Origin: Isohypsibius dastychi
Lineage: Eukaryota; Tardigrada; Eutardigrada; Parachela; Isohypsibiidae
Assembly (NCBI GenBank): GCA_034696485.1
Contig: JAQIWT010000088.1
Location: 1-37,507, forward strand
DNA: 37,507 nt
Direction of reading: 5' to 3'
Shown here: positions 1-10,948 of the stretch, in pieces
How positions within the stretch are numbered: the stretch's first letter is position 1
Layout of the letters: each line of letters opens with the position of its first letter
The notes under the pieces: model-generated
The model's database searches: none
Told to the model about the DNA's origin: nothing
What the model saw: the letters and a program-made list of their open reading frames with translations, nothing else
Program-made: the position numbers and the translations under genes

Positions 1-1287
1 CGAATGAGCTATCTGTCAAGCCTGCAACGTAATCCGTTGATTTTCTACAGAAACGCGTACTCGACAAATCAAGCCTTCCGGCTATTGTCGGTATTTGACC
101 ACTCTCCCGATTCTCTCCTCAGATACCTTAGTTACCGACAACCTTGACAAGTCAGACAAGGGCCAAAGGAAAACAACACTAAAGAACTGTAGTCAATTCT
201 ACTTGTTGAGAATATCATAGTTCTCAAGAACTATTCTCATTCTTCACGAATATGCGGCTGCTATCGAGACTAGTTCTTAAAAACTAATTCAAGTTCTCTT
301 TCTGGAATAACAAGATCTTGTGGCCAAAAGTAATGCCAAGGAGCTGTTGTCTCTTCTTACTGGTTGGTTACTGTCTGTTGTGGACAATGATTCTTGAGAA
401 CTATTCTGACTCTCAAAAAATGACTGGGAACTGATGAAAACGGTTCTCAAGGACTACCTCGAAGTTCTACTTTGATAAATAACTGCCTCATGTTGAAATG
501 ATTATTTTGGTAAACGATTTATTGTTTCGATAAAGCTGCTGAATTGGTTGAAAATAGTTTCAAAGAATTATTTTCTCTCCAGACTTTTGAAGTTGTATCT
601 TTTCTATCGACAGCTTTTATCTTCTTTTCATCTGCTCAGGGAGATCAGTGGATTGAAAATGCCTCGTTCACATTAGAGTGATTTGTTGTAAAGACACAGA
701 CCCAGCGAGAAAGAAAATATTTCAAAAATTCACTGTGCTGCACGAAAAATGTTTGGCCCAAAAAGGGGGTTGTGTTTACCAAAAATGCAGCGGTGCCGCC
801 ATTGGTGCTGCAAACTGGTAGCCGTGCTGCTCCACATCGGTCTACAGATAGCGGATAGCTTACTTTGATGTGTCGATTTCTTGATTCTGAAATCATGTGT
901 TGAAACATGTGGGTTCTGGGCGGAAGTACTCTTTGCCGGTTTATTGTGTCGGAATGGAACATCATTCTAACCAATGTGTGCTACATGCAATTTTGGTCAC
1001 ATTGAGCCAAGCGGAATTTTCCCGGTATGTAAATTAAATGTTTTAAATATCAATTAGATATGCAATACTTCGAAGGAAGAAATGGTGTGATATTCAAGGC
1101 ACGCCTACAACAGCACCAAGTGTATGAGCCGTTGGTTTGGTTTGGTCTGTTTTCATTTCTGCCGGCTGTTAATCACTGAATGATTTCGGAACGCTGCACA
1201 AGATATTTGTTGTTTTAAATATTTCTGCTTTTCTTCCAAGAGCGACGGGAAAGTGACTAACAAGTTGAGCCGTTTGAGCGGAAAAAG
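1..1287. other. Non-coding left edge, no supported gene
   Basis: No reading frame here has family similarity or plausible splice structure. The first 480 bases are rich in degenerate copies of a motif around AAGAACTATTCT (about 226-237 and 397-407) and related TTCTCAAGAA/TTCTTGAGAA words. These look like decayed repeat or simple AT-rich sequence. The 1000-1287 stretch directly precedes the coiled-coil ORF and could hold its promoter, but no clear element is visible. Confidence 0.5.
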
Positions 1288-1710
1288 ATGGCTGAACTAT
1301 TTGACCGAGAACTGCCTGGTATGCGAGAAGAAAACAAACAACATCGAGAACAGGTAACGGAGCTGAATGCAGAAGTTGCTCTACAGGATGTCAGCCTCAA
1401 CGATCAAGCGTTGACCATTGAGCAACTTCGACGAAAGAATAAGAATCTGGAGGTGGAAGTCGCCAAGTTGCAAAGTGACAACATCCAGCTTAACGACGAC
1501 AATCGCATTCTTCGACAAGAGAACAAGATGCGTGAGGACCCGCTTATGTCGGCTGTGGAACATGCCGATGGGCTGGAGGAAGAAGTTCTCCAGATGCGGA
1601 AAGATTTCCACGAGATCTCTGCTAAATTTTCTGGATACCAACAGAGGGTGGCCGTCGCAGCTGACAATCACCGAGGAGCTCAGCAAATCGAAAGCCATGG
1701 TCGTGCCTGA
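1288..1710 (+). CDS. Short intronless coiled-coil ORF, unidentified
   Basis: This ORF encodes 140 residues from an ATG in a good context (AAAAAGATGG) to a TGA, with no intron. The first ~110 residues are heptad-like and rich in E, Q, K, L and N, and would form a long coiled coil. The last ~25 residues lose that character (VAVAADNHRGAQQIESHGRA). In the +1 frame the same DNA reads QLTITEELSKSKAM, which does look coiled-coil, so a frameshift or an unrecognised splice may lie near 1640-1660. Every recognised neighbour is dense in introns, so an intronless gene here could be a processed copy or a gene fragment. I do not recognise the family. It converges on the MRM1-like gene. It could be a real small gene, a retrocopy or the 5' exon of a longer gene. 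Confidence 0.35.
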   Translation: MAELFDRELPGMREENKQHREQVTELNAEVALQDVSLNDQALTIEQLRRKNKNLEVEVAKLQSDNIQLNDDNRILRQENKMREDPLMSAVEHADGLEEEVLQMRKDFHEISAKFSGYQQRVAVAADNHRGAQQIESHGRA

Positions 1711-2115
1711 TCGATATATTTGCTTGTTTTGTTTCTCGAGAAGGAATGATCTGTTTCGGGTTCTTGGTTGATTTTGCCCGAATGCTGGATCATTTTGAAT
1801 GCTGGTTTTTTGTCTTACTTGGCTTTTCTGTAACGCATGCCTAGTATCCAGGAATACCCTGATTTTTGTAGTTTTCGCTGTTACGGCTGTTACGCCTGTT
1901 TATTCGCGACGGAAATTGATAAAAAATGTTGACTTGCGACATACTCAGCTCGTTCTGCATATATTCCTATCTTACTTGAAAAACTCAGAAAAATCGAACT
2001 GCACAACATTCGCTGCAGAACAAACATCTTAAAATACCAAGTCCGGAGAACTGGCCATGACCAAAGTCTGGACTACGTTGTTGGTGATTTTCTCACTTTC
2101 CTCTTTGCAGCGATT
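1711..2115. other. Convergent intergenic spacer
   Basis: This is the spacer between the coiled-coil ORF (+) and the stop of the MRM1-like gene (-). No coding exon is supported. On the minus strand an AATAAA (TTTATT on + at 1899-1904) lies about 210 nt past the MRM1 stop and is a candidate poly(A) signal. Confidence 0.5.
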
Positions 2116-3771
2116 CTACTTAGTATTACTCCTGAAAAGACATCCCACTGTACTGACACATGTAATCAGCTCCGAAATAAATCGCACGCCACCTGCAGAA
2201 ACGGAAACATTCAAACAGTTGACCGTGTTCAAAAGGTCATCAGATCCAGATTCGATTGTAAGGAGCGAGTCACTGCAGAGAGACCATTCAGAAACGAGGT
2301 TTACTTTGCTTTAAAATTTCAAATTACAGTACCTTTGCTTGATGATGTCCATGTTGATGCCTCGATTTTCGTTACCTTCAAAGAAATGCGGATTGTCCAA
2401 GCTGAAAAATATTCAAAGTTCGCCCCCACTTACCGAAAATGACGAGAGTATTGTCGCGAACCGAAAGGTCATCGAGGGAAACCGAAGAGATGTCCGGTAA
2501 CAAGCCAGCTTCGTTCTCACTGGCCGTCGAAAAAATGGTACATTTGTTTGTTTTCAAAATCTAAAACCAAACTCGTCCAGATAAGAAAATTATCCGCGAA
2601 ACTTAACGATGAATCTCACTCGAAAGAACTCGTGCAGATCCTTTGAATTGACGGAATATAGGGGGATGACTTCCATTGCACCGGCGCTAGCTTTGCTGAC
2701 AATCGGAGTGAGTGGACATCTGCAAAGAATATATATCAGCATACTCGCACGTGGAATAAATCAGCAAACATGCTTACCCGGTTTCGGTGATAGAAAATAC
2801 TCTATCCACGCCGAAAAAATACGCTGACCTCAAAATGGCGCCGAGATTCATGGGATCCTATCAAAAATTTTAAGCAAATTAATTCTCGATACACTACAGT
2901 ATTAAATGAATGGCTACGAACACACGTATATTGTATCCAGAAATATCCAGAATTGTCCGTTATTTGGCGTCGAAGACGAGAGAATTTGTTCAATTTCGTG
3001 AAGTGAAACTGCTTCAGGTTTTAACGGAGAACATTCCAAACAAACTCCCTGCAAAGATGCGCTGTATGAGATAAATACGGATTACCGCTCCGAATTTTGA
3101 TAGAAGAATAAAACTGAAGCAAACCGGAAACCAATTTAAAGTCAACTGTTTTGATTATTAGAGCAACAGCCTAGAGAGTTAATAAAAGAAAAGAACACAA
3201 ACGCACCTGATGGGGCCGTTGTTCGGTCAGCTGTTTCATTTTTACGGGTTCCATGGTAGAAATCGGAATGTCCATCTTCGTGGCGATCTCAACGATCTTC
3301 TTCACAATCCCATCGTGTGAGATAGATTTTGCTTCCGTTATCATCAATCGATGAATTCGTCGCTTTCTTTGGTTCAGTGCCAACAACACAGGATTCAAAC
3401 CAAACACTAGGTCAGTCGGTCTGAAAAATATCATAGATGAACGAACTTACTGAGGCGATCAGTTCGAAACGAGAACTAAATTCCCAAACAGCTCTAACAA
3501 ATCATGGCAGTTTTCCATAGAGAAAAAGTTTCTTATCTTACCCGGAACTTGTTGAAGAAAAATGGCCCGTTCTTTTCCTGCTCTTCCGAACAACCCGCTG
3601 TTCATGATCCGCGGAGAAAGCCGGGTTTCTTTGTTCAAGCATTTCCTTTTCAGGGCTCGAATCCACCAGGCTACCGGATACAAAGGAGGATAATACACAT
3701 TTTTGGAGTAGTTTATCCCAAACAGAGAATGCAGCTGCGAACGAGACGCGGGAATGGATCAGTGGAAACAT
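2116..3771 (-). CDS. MRM1: Mitochondrial rRNA 2'-O-methyltransferase, MRM1/SpoU family
   Basis: MRM1-type SpoU enzymes 2'-O-methylate a guanosine of the mitochondrial large-subunit rRNA. Eight exons join with matching phases: 3771-3542, 3420-3207, 3048-2926, 2857-2778, 2719-2620, 2560-2434, 2375-2333 and 2272-2116. The product is 357 residues, close to human MRM1. The N-terminus (MFPLIHSRVSFAAAF) looks like a mitochondrial presequence. The substrate-binding N-domain begins at TDLVFGLNPVLLAL (~80). The trefoil-knot methylase motifs are all present: DPMNLGAILRSA (190-201), LTPIVSKASAGAMEV, LVIFGNENRG (288-297) and CLNVSVSAG (325-333). Motif 2 has N where GNEG is usual. The sixth intron (2433-2376) contains a decoy TTTTTCAG; only the weaker TTTGAAG acceptor keeps the frame and restores the GNE motif. 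The gene lies 437 nt downstream of ATRX on the same strand. Confidence 0.9.
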
Positions 3772-4208
3772 GATTACCCGTAGCAGATTTTGTGATTTTG
3801 AACAGAGCTGATTTCGACGCAGTGAAGATCAGTTAGTTCACGGGAAACTTCCTTCAATAATGTATCCTCCCATCCCACTTATTCATCATGAAAGACGTAT
3901 ACTTTCCGTGTCAAACAAAGGGATCAAACAAAAAGCAACCATACACCGAATACATTTGCATATTGTGAAATCAAAATATTGTCGTTTTCAAGAAGGCAAC
4001 TGGCCGAGGGTAGGGGTCACATTTCGCATGTCCAGCGTACCCCCCACTGAAACAACGAAGTAAGCCATACAGTCTGCATGTTCTTCAACACTGATGACGT
4101 CGTCCGCATTGGGTTCGTTATTCAACCAAATCACGTAGAAAAAATATTTATTCGGAAAGCCGAAGTGAGCAGAGAAAACTAAAAACAAGAGACTTTAATC
4201 GGAAACTT
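3772..4208. other. ATRX-MRM1 spacer with poly(A) signal
   Basis: A 437-nt same-strand spacer between the ATRX stop and the MRM1 start. No exon is supported. On the minus strand an AATAAA occurs at 4152-4147, 57 nt after the ATRX stop, so ATRX is probably cleaved here. The remaining ~370 nt would hold the MRM1 promoter or 5' leader. No TATA-like element stands out. Confidence 0.5.
4147..4152 (-). terminator. AATAAA poly(A) signal for ATRX-like gene
   Basis: TTTATT on the plus strand reads AATAAA in the direction of transcription, 57 nt after the stop codon at 4209. Position and sequence fit a canonical cleavage/polyadenylation signal. Confidence 0.55.
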
Positions 4209-7200
4209 TTAAACCAAAGCATTCTCTCTTTCTTCCTGACTCTTTGGTAGAACCGAAACTGGAACCGCACTCTTCTCCGTTACAGGATGTAGTCCATTTA
4301 ATCCCGCTGACGGCGAATGATTCATCGGTCCACCTAAAACAACCGGTTGATGAAAACCACACTGACCAGCTTCAATTCGCACTCTACCAACCATTTACAT
4401 GAGCGGGTCGAACCATCCCGCCAGGATTCAAAATGCTAAGAGCACCACGATGTGCAGGTTGCTGTGAGGCCACATTGAAGCTATTCATCAAAGCTTCTCT
4501 GGGATTCCCAAGGGACGGATAAGGAGGTTGGTACCTAACCGGGGGCGCGTTTCGAACTGGATTCGGCAAAGGGGCAGCTCCTCGGACACCCGGACCAAAT
4601 CTGACTGGACTAGAATTCCGATTTTGTTCCGCAATCAGTCGTTGCTGCAATGCGAGATTGACCCGGAACTGCTCCGATGCAAAATACTGAGCCCTCTCGA
4701 GTGCCAGTTGTCTAGCTGCCGCATTCGCATTATTGGGCTGTATCGGTCGTTGACTTCCGGAAGGAGGATAAGGCCGCACGGGAGGTCCAGAGGGATAAGG
4801 CTGGATTGGAGGGGCAGCAGAAGAAGTTGGCACTGGCAGCTTTGCGATGGCTTCTCGAAGAGCATCCAGAGCAGATCGCATCGTTTGCAAAAAGTGTGGC
4901 AGTTTACTTTTGTCCTGTGCTGCGGGAACGGTCTAAAAATACAGAACATCATCCGATCTGCATCACCAATTATGCGAATAATTTCAATGCATCACGAAGA
5001 ATAGAACCAAACCGAGAGAATCATCAGAAAACATACCTTCTTCTTGCTAGTTTGCTTCTTGGTTGACAGCGAAGATGCGGCGTGTCGGGCAACAGCTTGA
5101 ACAAAATTCGACCATGACGAGATATCCTTTTCGGTCAACGTGAAGCCAACTTTCTTTGCCTTTTTCATCTCCACAAGAAGTGCTTGCTTATCCTGGACAC
5201 AATCCAGCGGGTTAGATTGTCCATCTTGCTCCAATTCCCAATCAGCCCAAACTTGCGCTGACTCCTCATAAGGCAGTGCACCCTCCATGGGCTCGAGTAA
5301 GGAATCATAATTATCAGTTGCCACAATGTGCTGGGGGAACTCCGTTATTAACCGCATCATAACTGGATCAGCAGGTGGAACGCTGGGCACATACGGCTGC
5401 GTTGGATCAAACGGATGTGGACGATATTTGAAGAAATCCTTCATCTTCTGATGACGCTTTCCGTGCTTTTCCGCCATAACGCGTTCATACAAGATGCTCT
5501 TCTGAACTTGAGCATCATGAATCTTTTCCTCCGCAATACCCTGTTGACAAGCCTCTATTTTCAAATCAATTCCGGATTTCAACAAGGGTCACACGTACCG
5601 CGGTCACGAAACGATAAACGTGAACAGGTTTAGTCTGACCATATCGATACGTCCGGAACAAGGCCTGTTTGTCAGTGGTCGGATTCCACATTGGTTCGAT
5701 GAGAATCACGCGACTGGCACCAACCAGATTAATACCGATACCGGCGGCTTTGATGGACAAGAGGAAAACATGGCAGCTGCAAGCATACAACGTAATATAT
5801 ACTTAGTTCGACTAGGTAGTTGGAAAATAGACTTACTCAGGGGAGTCGTGGAACTGCTTGATTAGCCTATACCGCTTTTCTTGAGAAGTCTGTCCATCGA
5901 AAGCCAAAACGTTGACACCTGGTTTAAATCTTAATTGCCTTCCACTTGGATCAATGATCTTTTCCGCATCCATCTTAATAAGCATTTCTTCTACACAGGT
6001 AAGCACCGCAAGACGATCCGAAAAAACCAGACTAGAAAACAAACTGTGGTTATCGAGAACATACTCCGTCACAGAAAAACTAACTTACATTTTTTCACCC
6101 AGACGAATTGACTGCAATATTATTTCCCTGACCATTAAGGCCTTCGGTCCCAAAATTTCATCCAAGGAGTCGCAACGAGCAAGAAGTGGTTCAAACCACG
6201 TTTCCATGTCGGTGATGTCTTCCTCACCGGAACTCAGTCCATCTCTGTCACAAACAATGTAAACGAGGAGAAAACCAAGGTATAAGCCAACTGACATTTC
6301 ATCTTCACGATTCTTTGCAGCAGCCTTGCGTTCTGCTCTTGAAATCTACGCGAAAAAATATATGCAGACAAGTGTCATGTTAGCCTCAATGTCTTACCTT
6401 TTCTTGCTCCAAAGCCGTCTCATTTTTCAGACATTTCGGATGGAACGAAATGAGTTGAATCGATTTATAACAAGTCAGCATATCCTGTCCACGGCCTCCC
6501 TCTTCAAGACCCTTCGATCGGATGTATGCTTGGTACAATTCAATTTGCAACGGCGACATCCGAATCTTTATGACATGTTCAACTTTGGGCGGAAGATGCT
6601 GCAGGAGAATTTCGTATCCGCGAACTTGGAGGCAGGCATCCAACGTTTCATGTAAGATATGAGTTCGCTTTTTCATGGCTACTTGCTCCGACCGATCCGC
6701 CGTAGCCAGGCACCCTTTCACAATCGGATCTCTGAATCGCTCACGGAATTCCTTTTGCACACCAAGCAGATTCGGTTTGAGGAAGTTGACCATAGTCCAG
6801 TCTATAAAATACATCATGTACAAAAACGCTCGTTATTTTCATCCATAATTCACATACATTCATCCAGGTTATTTTGAAGAGGAGTTCCGGTCAACGCAAT
6901 TCTTGCACTCGTTGCAACAGCGTTGAGCGCTATTGAAAAGGCTGACTCGGCTTTTTTCATCGTATGCGCCTCATCACAAATTATGATATCCGCACCTGTT
7001 GAAGATACACACATTTATTACAACCTGTTCGGAAATCCAAGTTTCGCGAAACAACAAACCTGGATCCTGAAAAAGCTTTATAATGGCTTTTTTCTCCTCA
7101 TCCGAACGTTCCTTCCTGTTCCTTTCGCCAACTTCGGCCACGAATAAGTGGTACGACACAACTAATACACCTCCTTCGCGCTTCCATTTTCGCATCGCTG

Positions 7201-10200
7201 CAAATCTGTCTTTAGATTCAGCAGTGATCGCAAAGACCTAAAAACTGAAACAATCAGAACACAAACCGCATGACTTGACAAAATAAACTCACATTAATTC
7301 GCTGGTCTTCCGGTACATGATTCATCCACTGCTCGAATTCGTTCCGCCAGTTGAGAACTGTTGATGCCGGGCAAACCACCAGAGCAGTTTTAAAGTCGAA
7401 ATACTGCGAGACCATTATTGCTTGAAGCAACGAAATGACCTAAAAATGTATAAAGGTCTATCGAATTTCTCCAAAAGACTGAGTCCATTCCTCTTACCTG
7501 AACTGTTTTTCCGAGACCCATCGAGTGAGCCAAAATACATCCACCATACTGGGCCCCCTCGGTCTGTTGGTAACTCCAGGTTTCGATAACATTTTGGTAC
7601 AAAAAGCGAACTCCTTCCTGCTGATGTTCGCGCAATTTGCTCCACAAATTGGGATGCACAACAATCTGGTCAACAACAGTTCCTTCCAGTTCGACTTTAT
7701 CCAACACGTTGTCATCATACTACACAATAAATTTGTGAAAACCAGAAATTACTCTGAACAGTTAGCCTACCGTTTCAAGGTCGTTAATTCGGATTTTCCG
7801 GTCTCGTTCGGCCTGCACCGCCCTTTTTGATGCCCTACACAAATCTGCGTCCGTGAAGAGCTTTTTCCGCCGTTTCTAGAAACAAATAACATCATCTTGC
7901 AAAACCCCAGCACAAACAAAGTAAGATATAATACCATTGGCGGCAGTTTCGTTTTTTCCAACTTAATCTTTTCCTCCAGCGAGATAACTTTTCTCGCTCC
8001 GAATAATGATGCTACCACGAGTGGAACTTCGTCGCTGTCACTAGTGTCGATCTGAATTACCGGATGTAATACTGCTGGTTTAACTGGCTTCTCATCCTCG
8101 TCATCGGAGCGGATCACCCTTTTCGAGGGAGATTTCCTGGGTGACTTCGGAGCCGCAAAACCAGACTCATCGGAACTGGAACCGGATTCTCCATCACCTT
8201 TTTCCCCAGAGGATTTTTTGCTGATTTTCGAGAAAAGTGGCTTCTTCTTCTGCTTCTTAGATCCCTGCCCATTTGCGCTAGCCGAATCACCCTCTGCTGA
8301 AGACAGCGAAGAATGGCGCCTTTTGCTAGAACGAGCAGCATCGGCTTTCTCCGGTGTCGCGAAAATGTCCACATTCAACAGCTCCTTGATGCGGTCAGCC
8401 AATGCCTGGTCGTCATCTTCAATTCTAACAGTTTCAAAGGTGCACTTTGGAGATCCAGGAGAACTATCGATATCGCTACACATCTCCTCGTCTTCCAGCT
8501 CTTCGTAAACTTTAGCTCCATTCTTCGCGACGACGTCTTTCGAGCTGGTTGCTCGTTCAGCCCCTCGTTCCTTCCGTTCAAGCTCTTTTTTAGCGTATTC
8601 CGATTCTAGTTCATCGAGGATATCTTCCGCAAAGGCAACTAAATATGATTGAGGATATATGTATTGAGGATATCAGCAAAGAAAATTCAGAAAACCCACC
8701 TTCTTCTTCAGTAAGACTGTCAACAGACCTTCCTGGAACACCTTCGTCGAAATCTAAACATAAGTGTCAAATAAGGCTGAGATAAAACGTATTAGCCTTA
8801 CCAGTCTGCGCCGGAGAACTCGAACGCCCTTCCGAAAAGTTTCCGTGTTCCCAGTCCTGAGATTCAGAATCAGATGCCCCGCTATCGTCACTCTGAGAAT
8901 AACAAACAATTAGCGTACAAAATTCAGCTGCCTTTTTATCACAAACCTTGATTTCATCAAAATCAATCCCGTCCATGATAGCATCGATTTCATCATCCTA
9001 CATAAAACTTGTTAAAAAAATTGTTCAGTGGACACCATAAACTACTTACATTTTTCTCTTCAACTTTAGAGCTCTTGACTTTAGCGTGCTTAACATGTGG
9101 ATCAGGCGATGGTGGTTCCTCAATATTTGGATGCTGTTGCAAAACCTATAATCCACCGAGCATGGAGAATGTATTCAGATGTAAAATGGTCCAGTTTACC
9201 TCATCCAACAGTTCGTCCAAATGGGGATCTTCTTTCTCATCACTCTCTGAGGATTCGGAATCTTCTAGAAGATAAAATGGCAATTGAATTATTATCATAA
9301 TAACTCGATAAATATTACCTTCGGCAATATCACGAAAGGTCGCACGTGAAACCCCCGACAACGGATTTTCAAACATTCCAACTGCCTCCAAAAGCAACCG
9401 TTCTCGTTCTGCATCAGTAGCAGTTGAATCGACAAGCTGGTCCAGCAAAGCTCCAAAATCAGCAAGCGGATCTCGCTTTTCCTCATCTTCCGGTCGGGCA
9501 GTTTCCTCCGGCAAAACAAGAACTCTAACAGGAGAATATTCAGGCGGTGCATCACTCTGTCCTGGTTCATCAGAATCCGCAGCAGAAACGACTGAAGGTG
9601 AATCGGTGACCACAGCCGAGGGTCTTTCAGCAATAGAAGCGGGATCGGCAGAATTTAGATCCAGATTAAAACTTTCAGATTGACTAACGGAGAGACCTTC
9701 GTGCAACTCTGGGACCGCGGCAGACGATGATTCGTTTTCGGGACGTCGTGGCACTAGGTCATCAACAGCCTTATCCCCAACTGAGACAAGACTATCTTGG
9801 GCGGAAACGGAAGACGTGATACTGATGGTTCCCACATGTACCGTAGCTGAGGATGTTGGAACTGCTGCCATCTCTGCTGCCGTCTCTGCGCGAGTGCGAC
9901 GCTGTGACATCTCCACCGCTGACTCCTTGACCATTCTTAGGAAGATAACCGGTTGTATGGCCCGGTGATGAAATTCCTTGGGCATTTTCGTTTGGATTTT
10001 TACCACATTTGGTTCAGAGCACATCAGAAATGAACGCTTTTTATCGGTAATAGCTGGAGATCCCGCGAGGTCAATAATACTGTTTTCCGGTGCGTCAGGG
10101 AAAGGCGTTTCCGGTGACGGTCTTGAGGTCCGAGCTCGCCGGCTACCGGAAGCTGGACGCGGCTGATTTGTCCGGTCGGCATTTGCAGATGAACAGTTAC

Positions 10201-10948
10201 CGAGATCAACCAGCGGACTACAAATCGGTGCATCCGCTTCTTCAGATTTCTGACTGTTTGAAATTTCAACTTCAGAGATGCAAGGGATTCCGTTCGTGTC
10301 CACACTGTCATCTCGCTCAAAACGCGCTGGCCATTCATCAACCACAATGCCTGCAAAAAGAGCATAAATAAAATTCACGTCTACAATGGGGAATAAAAAT
10401 ATTATGAACAAATACTACATCCGAATTGCTGAAAAGAAAATTCCAAGCGCAAATAAATACCCGAGATTTCACCGTCATCAAAATTGATGGAGATCGTTTC
10501 AACATCAGCGATCATCCCTGCATCCACTTGTTCAGAAACAAGGGTTGGTGGTTCCGATGAAATCAAACATTTCTTGTGCTTCTCCCGCGGTTTTTGTTCG
10601 GAGACAACCACGTGGAACGACGGACTCCTGGATTTCTTTCGTTTTGGACTAGAACGCCTGGCCTGACGAATCATGTTGACTGTTCTCAGAATCTTCGCTG
10701 AAGCCTGGTGTTTTTCCGCTCGCCTTATTCTTCTATCCAGACGAGCGACTTGATCAGCGAAATACTGGATTCTTTCCTCTTTATTCGTCGATAGGATGGC
10801 ACTGCATTCTAGCTGTTGGTCGCGAGCTAGAATCCATCTGCTCCGAACGGCTTTCAGAGTTTTCACGAGAGACCGAACTAGAAAGTGATGTTGAAAAAAC
10901 ATGAGGTTATCAAGAAAGAGTAAACGACGTACAGTTAACGTCCGACAT
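4209..10948 (-). CDS. ATRX: ATRX/XNP-type SNF2 chromatin remodeller
   Basis: This is an ATP-dependent nuclear chromatin remodeller. Exons: 10948-10933, 10877-10461, 10350-9319, 9264-9200, 9145-9050, 8997-8947, 8892-8802, 8753-8700, 8638-7935, 7875-7771, 7719-7498, 7439-7293, 7237-7060, 6995-6858, 6801-6398, 6345-6296, 6244-6089, 6031-5837, 5776-5599, 5540-5037, 4932-4392 and 4333-4209. They close in phase to 1822 residues. Residues 1-870 are acidic, Ser-rich and basic in turn and show no cysteine-rich ADD finger. The helicase core has HSMGLGKT (942-949), CDEAH (1066-1070; the family usually has DEGH), LTGTPLQNNL (1094-1103), LVFSD (1310-1314) and FRTYRYGQ (1414-1421). The MVNFLKPNLLG and KKRTHILHETL segments match ATRX better than RAD54L2. 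The tail is Pro/Gln-rich. Alternatives: a start at the ATG at 10902, and an end at 4384 if the last 58-nt intron is retained. Confidence 0.93.

Noticed and set aside
645-974. Minus-strand ORF of 109 codons near the left edge
   Set aside because: Composition is not protein-like for this genome, with no motif, no splice signals and no neighbours to extend it.
1799-2314. Plus-strand ORFs in the MRM1 3' region
   Set aside because: They are antisense to the last MRM1 exon or low-complexity intergenic sequence, and the MRM1 motifs lie on the other strand.
2376-2402. Arylsulfatase-like reading (NTLVIF followed by DNP)
   Set aside because: The resemblance came from a wrong acceptor; the correct join gives the SpoU motif GNENRG in an MRM1 context.
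5541-5598. Using donor GTGTGA or acceptor AAATAG inside this ATRX intron
   Set aside because: They lengthen the segment after VYRFVTA; the GCG|GTACGT to CAACAG|GGT join keeps the family spacing before AEEKIHD and gives a 58-nt intron.
9978-10371. Plus-strand ORFs opposite the large third ATRX exon
   Set aside because: Shadow frames of a long acidic Ser-rich exon; no independent start context or similarity.
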